Below are positions 25,865 to 34,585 of a stretch of 64,000 nucleotides of DNA, piece by piece. Origin of the DNA: Nocardia sp. NRRL S-836 (GTDB lineage: Bacteria > Actinomycetota > Actinomycetes > Mycobacteriales > Pseudonocardiaceae); the NCBI RefSeq assembly GCF_001279525.1, contig NZ_LGDY01000080.1, positions 1 through 64,000 on the forward strand, read 5' to 3'. How positions within the stretch are numbered: the first letter of the stretch is position 1; the number at the start of each line of letters is the position of its first letter. Below the pieces are notes generated by a model that ran no database searches, was not told the DNA's origin, and was given only the letters and a program-made list of their open reading frames with translations. The position numbers and the translations under genes were made by a program.

Positions 25865-26737
25865 ATGTCCCAGGAGGTCGGCCGGGACCGCTTCGCGTCC
25901 TTCGCCGAGGCGCTCGACGCCGCCATCACGGCGAGCGGGCTGACGCTCGACCGCGTCCGGCACCGCCTCGCCGAGCAGGGCGCCGAGGTCGGCATCGCCA
26001 CCCTGAGCTACTGGCGGCGTGCCCGCCGCCGTCCCGAGGGGCCCGAGTCGCTGCGCGCGGTCCAGGTGCTCGAACGGGTGCTGGGCCTGCCGCCGTCGTC
26101 CCTGGTCGTGCTGCTGGGCGCTCCCCGTCCGCGCGGCCGGTGGGTCACCCGGCCCGAGAGTCCCCACATCGCGCCGCTGGTCGCCGAGTTCGACGACCCG
26201 GACGAGGGCCGGTGCGTGCTGATGTCCGCGCACGACGTGTTCACGGTGCGTGCCGACCGCACGGAGCGCGGCGTGAGGTCCAGGGCCGTGCTGCGCGGGC
26301 TCACCGGGCTGGTCCACCGCTACCTCGTGCGCTACCAGGCCGACGAGCCGGGCACGGCACCGGAGCTGGACGCCGTCGAGTTCTGCCGCGTGGGACGGAC
26401 GGTCCTCGACGCCGCCTCCGGCCTGATGGTGGCCGAGCTGCTGCTGGACCGGCCGCTCAAACCCGGCGAGCACGCGATGATCGAGTACGCGCTGTGCGCG
26501 CCACCCGGCCCGCCGGTCGAGTTCTACTCCCGCCGCTTCCGCGGCCCTGTGGGCGAGTACGCGCAACTCGTGCGGTTCGAGGGCGATCCGCCGGCCGGCG
26601 TCCACGCGTTCCGCAAGGACGGTCCGGACGCGCCCGAGCACACCGCCGAACCGCTGCACGTGGGCCCGTCCGGGACGAGTGCCCTGATCGTCCACGACCT
26701 GAAGCCGTGCGTGGTCGGCACCCGCTGGCACTGGTGA
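25865..26737 (+). CDS. XRE-like DNA-binding protein
   Basis: The N-terminal 85 residues of this 290-aa protein form a helix-turn-helix of XRE type (FAEALDAAITASGLTLDRVRHRLAEQGAEVGIATLSYWRRARRRPEGPESLRAVQVLERVLGL), including the typical alternation of helices and a basic recognition segment. The remaining 200 residues are beta-rich (FCRVGRTVLDAASGLMVAELLLDRPLKPGEHAMIEYAL) and may bind a ligand. It starts at ATG 25865 behind GGGAGGACG. It is probably a local transcription factor; its targets cannot be read from the sequence. Confidence 0.7.
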   Translation: MSQEVGRDRFASFAEALDAAITASGLTLDRVRHRLAEQGAEVGIATLSYWRRARRRPEGPESLRAVQVLERVLGLPPSSLVVLLGAPRPRGRWVTRPESPHIAPLVAEFDDPDEGRCVLMSAHDVFTVRADRTERGVRSRAVLRGLTGLVHRYLVRYQADEPGTAPELDAVEFCRVGRTVLDAASGLMVAELLLDRPLKPGEHAMIEYALCAPPGPPVEFYSRRFRGPVGEYAQLVRFEGDPPAGVHAFRKDGPDAPEHTAEPLHVGPSGTSALIVHDLKPCVVGTRWHW

Positions 26738-26891
26738 CCGGTTTTTCACGGGATTGACGCCCTTCCCGCACGCAGCGCGGCCTTTTTTCACACAATTGGC
26801 GAGGCCGTTCCGGGCCCGTTGCCGCGGCGGAACTCGCGGTTCATCCTTTCGACCGGCACAACGCCGTGCTCACCCCGAAAGGCATCCCTGC

Positions 26892-28451
26892 ATGTACTCC
26901 CACGTCATCGCCGCCGTGGCGGTCGCGTCGGCGGCCGCACTGGCCGCCCCGCTGCCCGCGACCGCCGCGGCGCACTGCCCGCCCGCACCGGAGTCCTGCG
27001 TGGACACCGATCTCACGCTCGACCGGCTGCCCTCCGTCGGCGAGTCCGCGACCGCTACCTTGCGGATCCGTCCCAAGGCCGCCGTCGAACGGGCCCAGCT
27101 CACCGTCCGGCTGCCCGCCGGGCTCCGGCTGACCGACCGGGGCGGGTTGCCCGCACCCCGCGAGTCCGGACTCGGCTCGATCGCCGAGCAGACCGTCGAC
27201 CTGACCACGGCCCGCACCCTGCGCTTCACCGTCACCGCCCAGCAGTCCGGTCCCGCGCAGGTCGAGGCCACCGTGCGGACCGACGCGCAGCTGCGTCCCG
27301 CCCGTGCCGCGGCGACCCTCACCGTGGGCGCCCGGCCGGGTGCGTCCACGACCGGCACGGATGGAGTCGACCTCGCCGCCGTGTCCCGCACCGGCGTCCA
27401 GACGACCCAGGCAGCCGCGAACCAGGTCTGCGCCAAGGGCAGCTACAGCCACGCCACGCCGAGCGGCACGTGGAGGCCCGTCCGCAACGCCGGCGTCGCC
27501 GTCGAGGGACGCGCCACGGCGGGTTCCCCGGTCGTGACCTACGCGTCCGGCCTGACCGGCGTCCAGGACGGGTCGTACCGGCTGTGCTTCCCGGCCTCCG
27601 CCGCCCTGTCGCAGCTCTGGGTGCGCTTCACCGCCGACTCGGGCCTGTGGCAGGTGCGGCCGTTCACCACCTCGGACGCCTACCGCAGCTACACCGCCGC
27701 GAAGACCTCCGTGGCCGTCGGCACCGAGGTCGACTTCGGCGTCACCGTGCCGGCCGACTTCCAGATGCGCGGCTGGCGGGCGTTCGACACGATCACCCGG
27801 CTGTGGGGCGAGCACGGCAAGAGCAGGTGCTGGACCAGCGCCGAGACCGGTTCCTGCCGCAAGCTCTCGATCTGGTGGGCCGCGGACAGCGCGGTCTACG
27901 CGCACTGGGACAACTCCGTCGCGATCCCCGACCGGCACGTCGAACTGGCCGCCGCCGACCCCGAGTCCGAGCACCTGGTCATCCACGAGGCGGCGCACGG
28001 CCTGATGGACATGCTGCACAAGGGCTGGTGGCCCAGCTCCGACTGCCCCGACAAGCACCTGCCGAACCGGGTCACCGGCTCGAAGTGCGGGTGGACCGAG
28101 GGCTTCGCCAACGCCGTGGCCGGCTACGTCATGCGCGACGGCAAGTACGTCTACGTCGGCGGCGTCGAGATCGACCTGATGAACACCCGCTGGTTCGACC
28201 CCTCGCAGGCGCCGTCGGCCACCAACCTGGAGAACGGCGACCAGGTCGAGGCCAGGGTGGCGGGTGCGCTGATCACGCTGTGGCGCCAGGTCGACGGCGG
28301 ACCCGTGCCGACGTTCGAGAGCCTGATCGGCAACCGGACCAGCACCTTGCGCGAGTGGTTCCTCACGCGCCGACCGGACGCCGGCCTGGACGTGTCGGCG
28401 GCGACCCGGGACCTGGTCTACCGGCACACGATCGACTACCGCTCAGCGTAG
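26892..28451 (+). CDS. secreted HEXXH zinc metalloprotease-like protein
   Basis: The ATG at 26892 begins a signal peptide (MYSHVIAAVAVASAAALAAP, cleavage near residue 28), with GAAAGG before it. The 519-aa product then has a beta-rich adhesive/CARDB-like domain (about 35-150), a second beta domain (170-300), and a C-terminal zincin: HEAAHGLMDMLH (His365, Glu366, His369) followed by WTEGFANAVAGY with Glu403 as the likely third zinc ligand. Cys pairs (CWTSAETGSC, and the Cys residues around 383-402) suggest disulfides. It is likely an extracellular gluzincin-type peptidase; the substrate is unknown. A strong terminator follows. Confidence 0.75.
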   Translation: MYSHVIAAVAVASAAALAAPLPATAAAHCPPAPESCVDTDLTLDRLPSVGESATATLRIRPKAAVERAQLTVRLPAGLRLTDRGGLPAPRESGLGSIAEQTVDLTTARTLRFTVTAQQSGPAQVEATVRTDAQLRPARAAATLTVGARPGASTTGTDGVDLAAVSRTGVQTTQAAANQVCAKGSYSHATPSGTWRPVRNAGVAVEGRATAGSPVVTYASGLTGVQDGSYRLCFPASAALSQLWVRFTADSGLWQVRPFTTSDAYRSYTAAKTSVAVGTEVDFGVTVPADFQMRGWRAFDTITRLWGEHGKSRCWTSAETGSCRKLSIWWAADSAVYAHWDNSVAIPDRHVELAAADPESEHLVIHEAAHGLMDMLHKGWWPSSDCPDKHLPNRVTGSKCGWTEGFANAVAGYVMRDGKYVYVGGVEIDLMNTRWFDPSQAPSATNLENGDQVEARVAGALITLWRQVDGGPVPTFESLIGNRTSTLREWFLTRRPDAGLDVSAATRDLVYRHTIDYRSA

Positions 28452-28456
28452 AGAAT

Positions 28457-28504
28457 CCGGGGCCGGAACGGGTCTGCGTCCCGCGCAATCCGTTCCGGCC
28501 CCGG
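28457..28504. terminator. terminator after the metalloprotease gene
   Basis: A perfect 15-bp stem (CCGGGGCCGGAACGG / CCGTTCCGGCCCCGG) with an 18-base loop starts six bases after the stop codon. It separates region 3 from the phosphonate locus. Nothing gene-like is seen between it and 28768. Confidence 0.8.
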
Positions 28505-28768
28505 AGGTCTCCACCTGGGTGCAGGCACGTTCGCCCGGAGGAACCGCTGCCAGGAGCCTGCCGATTTCTCGCACAACGGCCGGGGCAGTGATCCGACGAG
28601 ATGACGGGCGTCGACACGGACACCGTTCACTTCCTCCTTGCTCGGCTGTCCGATGCGTCAGAGTGTCTCGATTGGACAGTCCACGTGAGAAGACCTTGTC
28701 GTCGGTCGAGCGCCGGCCACCCGATGTGGTGGACCGGAAGACATCGCGCAGCCCGGAACCTGTGACGC

Positions 28769-31048
28769 TCAGACGAACCACGTGCCGCCGCGGCCGGCCG
28801 GTGACACATCGGCCAGCGCGACCTCGCCCGAACCGGTCGACACCTGCAGGAAGTAGGCGCTCACATGGCTCGCGCGCTGGCGCTCGGCCAGCCGGGCGTA
28901 GGACTCGCGGACCCGGTCGGGCTCGGTGTGCGTGGCGGCGGCGACCGCCGCGATGAGCCGTTCGCAGGTGTCCGCACCTGGGGTCAGCGGTGTGTGGGAA
29001 ACGACCGTGCAGCGGATGTCCAGGTCGTGCTCGCGTGCCGCCGCGGCCAACCAGTCACCGAACCGGCCCGGTCCGCCATCGGTCAGCGTCATCCCGACCA
29101 GGTGTGCCCGGCCTCGGTCGGTCAGGGCGTGCGGGAGACCGGCGAGCACCCGTGAGGTCAGCAGCAGGCCGTCCTCACCGCCGTGGCCGACACGGGGCGC
29201 CGGCAGGTCCGCCACCGGGTAGGGCAGGGTCGGCGGGTTGGCGACCACCAGGTCGAAGCGCCGACCGGCGACGGGCTGGTACAGGTCGCCGGAGAGGACT
29301 TCGACGCGGTCGGTCAGGCCGTTCAGCGCGGCGTTGAGCCGGGTCACGCGGGCGACCCGGGGGTCGAGCTCCACCGCGGTCACCTGTGGTGCGAAGCGGG
29401 CGCAGTGCAGCGCGTGCAGGCCCGGGCCGGCGCAGAGGTCGAGGCAGGCTCGGGTTCCCTGCGGCGTCAGCCGGCTCAGCAGTGCCAGGGAGTCGTCACC
29501 GAGGTAGCACAGCGGGTCCGGCTGCGGACGGTCGCAGATCAACCAGTTGCCGGCGACGAGCAGGACGGCGAGGCCGTCGGTGTCGACGCACCCGTCCTGC
29601 CGCTCGGCGAGCACTCCCGCCGCCGTCAAGCCCGCCACCGACTCGGCGAGATCCGGTGGCAGGGCGTCCGGGTGCACGCCGCGGCCCAGCAGCAGCAGGT
29701 CCACGACGGCACGCAGACCCGGCGGCGCGTGGTCGCGCGCGGCCCGCCATGCTCGTGGGTCGAGGACGGACGGGGTGAAGCAGGTCAGGAACTCGCCGTA
29801 CCCGGTTCCGGTGAGCACCTCGCTCAACCGCTCCACCGCTGCGGTGGCGGCGTCCTCCGGCGGGACGGTGCCGGTCTCGGCCGGTCGCGCCGGCGTGCGC
29901 AGGACGAGGCCGCGGTCGGTGATCTGCTGGACCAGGCTCTCGACGTTCGGCGCCGCCTCGCCGTCCCGCTGTCCGACGGCCGCCTGTGCCGCGGCGGCCG
30001 TGGTCCTGCCGTCGCACAGCAGCAGGTGCGCGAACTCCTGTTCCGACAGCTGTAGCGAGGCCGCGAACTCGTTGAGCCGGGCGACGGCGATCCCCTGTTC
30101 GGAGAAGAAGAAGTCGACGTCGAACTCCAGGGCGGGCAGCACCGCGCCGGTGGCGCGGTCGTCGTCGCGCACCGGGACCAGCGGCACCCTCGCGGGTGCG
30201 GGGCGTCCGATGAGGTGGTGCTCCGCCCAGGCGAACACCGCCCGCGCGAAGGCGACGCAGCGGGTGGCGTGGGCCGCGGCCGAATGCGGCTCGGGTCTGG
30301 CCGGCGCCCGGTGGAGGTCCCAGAAGACGCGGTCGGCGGGCAGGCCGGTGCTGCGTGTCCACAGAGGACGGTCCCAGTCGCCGGGCAGCCGGGCCAGCAG
30401 GCGGGTGCGCCACTTGGGGTTCGGGTTGGTGAGGTGGTGGGCCGCGAGCAGGCCGTCCACGGCGTGGCCGAGGAGGTCCTGCGCCGCCAGCACGCACGTG
30501 GCGTCGTCACCCTGGCCGCGGTAGCCGACCAGGTCGACCTGGACGGTGCGTGCGAGGTGGCGGGCGACCTGGAGTTTCAGCCTCGCCACCGAGGCGCGGT
30601 CGGGCCGCCAGGACCACGGCGTCGAACCGGGATCGGGCGGGTGGACCACGAGGCCTTCGAGCAGGCGGTGCAGCAGCAACCGCTCGCTGTCCTCGAAGGG
30701 GGCCAGCTCGACCAGGTTCCACGGCAGGCGCGCCCAGTCGTGCAGGCGGTGGAGCAACGAGTCGACACCGGCCCGGTGCAGGATCCGCAGGTCGACCATG
30801 CTGTGCCCGACGGCCCAGCACAGCTCGTCCTCCGCGCGGTCGGTGTCGCCTTCGCCGGGGATGAGGATCAGGTCGAGGTCGGACTTGTCGTTGCCCAGTC
30901 CTTCGACCAGGGAGCCGACGGCGAGGACCAGGTCATCGGGTCGCAGGCCGACGACGTCGTCGATGCCGGCCAGCACGGCCGCCTGGTCGGTGCCACACCG
31001 GGCCAGGCACGCCGTGAGCACCGGGGACGCCTCCGTGGCGCTGCTCAC
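28769..31048 (-). CDS. nucleotidyltransferase-methyltransferase fusion protein
   Basis: The 759-aa product joins two enzymes. Near the N-terminus VGSLVEGLGNDKSDLDLILI is the pol-beta-type nucleotidyltransferase signature (GS at 45-46, DxD at 57 and 59), followed by a helical domain as in MNT/KNT proteins. The C-terminal third has a class I methyltransferase site: CLDLCAGPGLHALHCA for AdoMet binding and VVANPPTLPYP, the NPPY-like loop of HemK/RlmG-type amide or base N-methyltransferases. The GTG at 31048 overlaps the diiron gene stop by 4 nt. The upstream extension of this frame is antisense noise. In context it may adenylylate and methylate a phosphonate, peptide or RNA intermediate. Confidence 0.7.
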   Translation of the reverse strand: MSSATEASPVLTACLARCGTDQAAVLAGIDDVVGLRPDDLVLAVGSLVEGLGNDKSDLDLILIPGEGDTDRAEDELCWAVGHSMVDLRILHRAGVDSLLHRLHDWARLPWNLVELAPFEDSERLLLHRLLEGLVVHPPDPGSTPWSWRPDRASVARLKLQVARHLARTVQVDLVGYRGQGDDATCVLAAQDLLGHAVDGLLAAHHLTNPNPKWRTRLLARLPGDWDRPLWTRSTGLPADRVFWDLHRAPARPEPHSAAAHATRCVAFARAVFAWAEHHLIGRPAPARVPLVPVRDDDRATGAVLPALEFDVDFFFSEQGIAVARLNEFAASLQLSEQEFAHLLLCDGRTTAAAAQAAVGQRDGEAAPNVESLVQQITDRGLVLRTPARPAETGTVPPEDAATAAVERLSEVLTGTGYGEFLTCFTPSVLDPRAWRAARDHAPPGLRAVVDLLLLGRGVHPDALPPDLAESVAGLTAAGVLAERQDGCVDTDGLAVLLVAGNWLICDRPQPDPLCYLGDDSLALLSRLTPQGTRACLDLCAGPGLHALHCARFAPQVTAVELDPRVARVTRLNAALNGLTDRVEVLSGDLYQPVAGRRFDLVVANPPTLPYPVADLPAPRVGHGGEDGLLLTSRVLAGLPHALTDRGRAHLVGMTLTDGGPGRFGDWLAAAAREHDLDIRCTVVSHTPLTPGADTCERLIAAVAAATHTEPDRVRESYARLAERQRASHVSAYFLQVSTGSGEVALADVSPAGRGGTWFV

Positions 31049-31935
31049 GACCGGCCCATCCCGATCTGGTGCAGGACGGGTTCCGGGTCGCCCACCTTCG
31101 CGCGGCAGGTCGGCCGGCGGGCGCAGCACGCGACCGAGCAGTCGAACACGTTCCCGCCCAGCTCCTCGGTGGTGATGGTGTTGAAGTCGTGCAGCCGCTT
31201 GCGGAACAACGCCGCGAACCGGTCGGGGTCGGCGTGCCGGCCGATCTCCTCGACGAGCACGGCGGTGTAGGCGATGTGACTGAGCTCGTCGGTCAGCAGC
31301 GCGTCGTGCAGCCTGGTGATCTTGTCCTGGTTCTCGGGCGGGCAGTGGGCGGCCAGGGCAGGGCGCTGCATGGCGTGGTGGACCGTCGTGCGGATCTCGG
31401 CGATGTTCATCTGGAGGAAGTCGTCGATCGTGGGCACCCTGGCGTACGGCGACCCCGGGATCGGGAAGAGCTCCCGCCGCATGGTGAACCCCGGTGACAG
31501 CTGGCGGAGCTCGGCCCGGAACTCCGGCGACACCGCCCCGGGGAAGGTCAGGTCGAGCAGCGACAGGTAGATCAGGGAGTGCCGCGACTCGTCGCAGGCG
31601 TGGCGCTTGAGCAGGCGCTGGTGGCGCGGGTCGACCGAGCAGGCCGCGAGGGACCACAGCCGCCGGGAGCCGTCGCCCTCGCGCTCCGAGTTGGTGATCA
31701 GCGAGATGCCCATCCACCTCGGTTCGACCGACAGGCTGCGGTAGATGAGGCCGTACTCCGCCGTGCCGAACGGTGGCGGTTCGTCCCGGAGGGCTTGGTC
31801 CAGCGCCTCGAAGTAGCGCGGGCACCGGGTGTCCGGGTACTGGGTTCGAACCGCCACCTCGGCGATGGACCGGATGAGGTCCGGGGAGGGTTCACGCCCG
31901 AGCAGAGTGTGCGCGAGAACAACGTTCTGGGACAT
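31045..31935 (-). CDS. ferritin-like diiron oxygenase-type protein
   Basis: The 296-aa helical protein has the carboxylate/His pattern of ferritin-like diiron enzymes: NSERE near 82-86, DESRH (Glu116, His119), an AE...HH segment (180-187) and DELSH (Glu217, His220). This places it broadly with AurF-like N-oxygenases and related diiron oxygenases of natural-product pathways. The C-terminus has an unusual four-Cys cluster (Cys266, 270, 271, 277) that could bind another metal or a carrier. The ATG at 31935 with GAGG five bases before it is preferred to a GTG at 31971. It lies between the 73-aa peptide and the transferase fusion gene in one operon. Confidence 0.65.
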   Translation of the reverse strand: MSQNVVLAHTLLGREPSPDLIRSIAEVAVRTQYPDTRCPRYFEALDQALRDEPPPFGTAEYGLIYRSLSVEPRWMGISLITNSEREGDGSRRLWSLAACSVDPRHQRLLKRHACDESRHSLIYLSLLDLTFPGAVSPEFRAELRQLSPGFTMRRELFPIPGSPYARVPTIDDFLQMNIAEIRTTVHHAMQRPALAAHCPPENQDKITRLHDALLTDELSHIAYTAVLVEEIGRHADPDRFAALFRKRLHDFNTITTEELGGNVFDCSVACCARRPTCRAKVGDPEPVLHQIGMGRS

Positions 31936-31993
31936 CCGAACCTCACATCCTCGCGGTCGGTGCTGGGCCACGTTCGGTCAGACGATGTGTCGG

Positions 31994-32215
31994 TCAGACG
32001 GCCTGGGACACGGCGTCGAAGGGCGAGTTCATCGCGACGAACGCCATGTCGGCGTCCGGGTACTTCTCGCGGATCTGGTCGAGCGTCGACTGGTCGAGCT
32101 GGAGCTCGCCGTTCTTGATCCGACCGGTCAGGACCAAACCGGTGCGGTTCTCCTGAATGGTGCTCGCCGCGCTCGCGAGTTGTTCCACATCGGCCGCGCG
32201 TTCCTGGTTAGCCAT
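31994..32215 (-). CDS. 73-aa peptide, possible precursor or carrier in the phosphonate locus
   Basis: A well-placed ATG with AAAGG nine bases upstream opens a 73-codon gene. Residues 1-25 are charged and helical (ERAADVEQLASAAS), 26-58 contain a strand-helix pattern (LVLTGRIKNGELQLDQSTLDQIREKYPDADM), and the last 15 are hydrophobic and end AMNSPFDAVSQAV. There is no Cys, no signal peptide and no carrier-protein DSL motif. It heads the operon with the diiron enzyme and the nucleotidyltransferase-methyltransferase fusion, the usual position of a ribosomal precursor peptide or a peptide scaffold. It is not a leader type I can name, so a small structural partner is equally possible. Confidence 0.6.
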   Translation of the reverse strand: MANQERAADVEQLASAASTIQENRTGLVLTGRIKNGELQLDQSTLDQIREKYPDADMAFVAMNSPFDAVSQAV

Positions 32216-32436
32216 CGGGATCGCCTTTCATCAACAGATCTTCGAAATGTGAATTGCCCGGTTTTCCGAGCGTACTGCGGCCAATCCGAGCCGACAAGAG
32301 CACGTCCACCCTTTATTCACAACCGGGCGTTTTCCATCCGATTCGGTGATTTCGAAGTACTATTTCGGCGGATGTCACCCAGGCGGTGGGGAGTGGTGTC
32401 ACCGCCGGTGATGTCGCCGGCACCGCCCGGGTTAAC
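32216..32436 (-). promoter_or_regulatory. probable promoter region of the peptide operon
   Basis: The 221 bases between the oxygenase gene and the 73-aa gene include a stretch (32240-32360) with much lower GC than its surroundings, containing TTCGAAAT at 32241 and ATTTCGAA at 32349, an inverted pair about 100 bp apart. This is the only sizeable gap in the minus-strand phosphonate genes, so a separate promoter for peptide, diiron and fusion genes is likely. No exact -35/-10 can be assigned. Confidence 0.45.
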
Positions 32437-33327
32437 TCACAGAGGTGGCCGCGGGACAGCCGGCCGGGCGGAACGGGCCGCGATCCACGTGCGCAACATC
32501 AGCCGGCCCGCACCCGCGCCGGGCCGGTCCTGGAACGTGGTCCTGCCGTGCACGACCGCCCTGTTGTTGACGACGACCACCTGGCCGGGTTCCAGGCGGT
32601 GGCAGGTGCGCAGGTCCGGGCGGGACAGCAACGCGTCCAGGCGGTCCATGGCCCGCGTCTGGGGCGCGGACAGCGGCGGCACCCCCGGTCGGCGGTGCGC
32701 GCTTTCGATGTACTCGCGCAGGTAGGCGATCCGCGCTCCCCCGCGGTCGAGCTCCAGGATGGGGCGCGGCACGGTCGCCGGGTGGCCGGGGCGGTCGTCC
32801 CGCGTGTCGAAGTGGACCGGTTCCCGCAGCGCGGCCACCGACTCCGGCTCCCACGCGAGCAGTTCGCGGACCAGGTCGGCCACGTGCACCAGGACCAGCG
32901 CACCGCCTGCCGCCGCCTGCCGGACGCAGTGCAGCGCGAAGTAGGCGGGCACCTCGCCGGGCCGGTGGATGCCGTCGGTGTGCAGGTGTCCGCCCTGCCG
33001 GGTGTCGGAGTACCGGACGGTGGGCCCGCTCTCCAGCCGAACGCCCCGGTCGCGCACCTCGCGGACCACCTCGCCGTCGAAGGTCTGGGGCAGTGGCCTG
33101 CCCAGCGCCACCGACAGCGCGAGCAGGAAGCGGCGTGCCGCCGACTCGTCGAGATGACCGAGGCCGGACAGCAGGAAGTAGCCGGGCCCGGTCACCAGGT
33201 GCCGTTCCTCGCGGTCGCGCACCGTCCTCGCCAAGGCGGCGCGGGCCGAGGGGTCGTCTCCGGCCACCCCGTCCACCAGCCGCTGGTCGAGGTCGTGGAT
33301 CGGGGTGGTCTGTTCGCCGTCGTCCAT
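32437..33327 (-). CDS. Fe(II)/2-oxoglutarate-dependent oxygenase (TauD/CAS-like)
   Basis: The 296-aa product has the iron-binding facial triad HTD (His116, Asp118 in GGHLHTDGIH) and a distal His260 in NNRAVVHGRTTF, followed by an Arg-containing stretch (RLMLRTW, about 275-280) that binds 2-oxoglutarate. This is the TauD/clavaminate-synthase clan, whose members hydroxylate, desaturate or cleave small molecules; several phosphonate pathways use such enzymes. The start is the ATG at 33327 behind GGAGG, 7 bp after the ATP-grasp stop. The target is presumably a phosphonate or its peptide conjugate. Confidence 0.8.
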   Translation of the reverse strand: MDDGEQTTPIHDLDQRLVDGVAGDDPSARAALARTVRDREERHLVTGPGYFLLSGLGHLDESAARRFLLALSVALGRPLPQTFDGEVVREVRDRGVRLESGPTVRYSDTRQGGHLHTDGIHRPGEVPAYFALHCVRQAAAGGALVLVHVADLVRELLAWEPESVAALREPVHFDTRDDRPGHPATVPRPILELDRGGARIAYLREYIESAHRRPGVPPLSAPQTRAMDRLDALLSRPDLRTCHRLEPGQVVVVNNRAVVHGRTTFQDRPGAGAGRLMLRTWIAARSARPAVPRPPL

Positions 33328-33334
33328 GTCGTCG

Positions 33335-34585
33335 TCACACCTCCGTGAGCGCTCGGGATCGCCGGGAGCACCACTGCGCGATGTCCGCGCCGTGGTGCCG
33401 GACACCGGCGAGGTGCAGACCGCCGACCGCGCGCGCCACGCGGTCGTACGCCTGGGCGCGGCTGGTGCCGGTGGCCAGCACCTGCGCCGCGATGGTGTCG
33501 AGCACGACCGGCCGCCCCGCGTCGAGCGTGCAGTCGACGACCACCCCGGACCGCTCGGCGGGCAGGCGCACCCGCCTGAGCACCCGGCTCGCGGGCGATC
33601 CTGGGCGGAGGAACAGGTGGCCTTGCACGGCGTGCGTGCCGGCGGGTGGGTCGACGGGGATCGACCGCGACCCGGCGGCCAGCCCGAGCTGCAGGGCGAT
33701 CACGTCGATCCCGGTCACCGCCTCGGCGATCCGGTAGGCGCCGGTGAGGCGCGGGTTGACCTCCTGGAACGTGTAGCCGCCGGCGTGGACGAGGAACTCG
33801 ACCGTCACCACGTTGAGCAGGCCGAACGCGCACGCCAGCCGCTGGGCGTCGGCTCGCATCGCCGCCAGGAGCACGTCCGGCACGCCGTGGACGGGCGCGG
33901 CCTCCAGCAGCTTGCGGTTGCCCGCCACCAGCAGCGACTCCCGCTCGCACAGGTGCGCCGCGTTGCCCTCGTCGTCGACCGCCACCATCACGCCGACCAC
34001 GCGCGCGGGTTCCACGTACCGCTCGGCGTACCAGTCCGGGTGGTCGGCCAGCGCGGCGGACAGTTCCGCCGGACACCGGACCACGCGGACCCCGTCGCCC
34101 TGCCGGCAGCGCGACCGCTTGAGCACGACGGGCAGGCCGTGGCGGGCGACGAGCGCGCGGATCATCCGCCTGCCGACGGCGTGGGGCAGCACGGGCACGC
34201 CGGCGCGCTCGGCAGTCTCGACCGCCCAGGCCGTGTCACCGGCCACCGCGAGCGCCGCCTCCGGTGAGCCGACGAACCGGATGCCCCGCTCCGCGAGCCC
34301 GCGGGCCAGTGCGGGGTCCTCCGCGACGGCTCCCCAGCCGGGGTGCACGGCGTCCACCCCGGCCGCGACCGCCGCGCGGACGACGCAGTCGGCGCAGTCG
34401 TAACCGCCGCAGCCGGCGCGGGCGGCGCAGTCTGCCGCGTCGAGCACCACGTGACCGGCGAGGACGTGCCGCCGCTGCGGGTCCGACCGCGTCACTACGG
34501 TCACCGGGGCGATGCCGAGGGCGCGGCACACCGCGGCCGCGCGCACCGCCGGTGCTCCACGCGCGGCGACCAGCACCGATCTCAC
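33335..34585 (-). CDS. biotin-carboxylase-like ATP-grasp enzyme
   Basis: The 416-aa protein aligns with the biotin carboxylase/carbamoyl-phosphate synthase branch of ATP-grasp enzymes: VHPGWGAVAEDPALARGLAERGIRFVGSPEAA (80-111), GLPVVLKRS with Lys156, ERYVEPARVVGV, ESLLVAGNRKLLEAAP and VNPRLTGAYRIAEAVTGID (about 285-306). No biotin carrier or carboxyltransferase gene is near, so it probably does not make malonyl-CoA-type substrates. It may instead be an acyl-phosphate-forming ligase or a carboxylase of another substrate. The frame contains a Cys-rich insert (CAARAGCGGYDCADC, 53-67). The GTG at 34585 overlaps the decarboxylase stop by 4 nt. Confidence 0.7.
   Translation of the reverse strand: MRSVLVAARGAPAVRAAAVCRALGIAPVTVVTRSDPQRRHVLAGHVVLDAADCAARAGCGGYDCADCVVRAAVAAGVDAVHPGWGAVAEDPALARGLAERGIRFVGSPEAALAVAGDTAWAVETAERAGVPVLPHAVGRRMIRALVARHGLPVVLKRSRCRQGDGVRVVRCPAELSAALADHPDWYAERYVEPARVVGVMVAVDDEGNAAHLCERESLLVAGNRKLLEAAPVHGVPDVLLAAMRADAQRLACAFGLLNVVTVEFLVHAGGYTFQEVNPRLTGAYRIAEAVTGIDVIALQLGLAAGSRSIPVDPPAGTHAVQGHLFLRPGSPASRVLRRVRLPAERSGVVVDCTLDAGRPVVLDTIAAQVLATGTSRAQAYDRVARAVGGLHLAGVRHHGADIAQWCSRRSRALTEV

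Noticed and set aside
26738..26891. Factor-independent terminator with a T-run near 26775-26790
   Set aside because: CCGC...GCGG followed by CCTTTTTT is suggestive, but the stem is only about four base pairs and imperfect.
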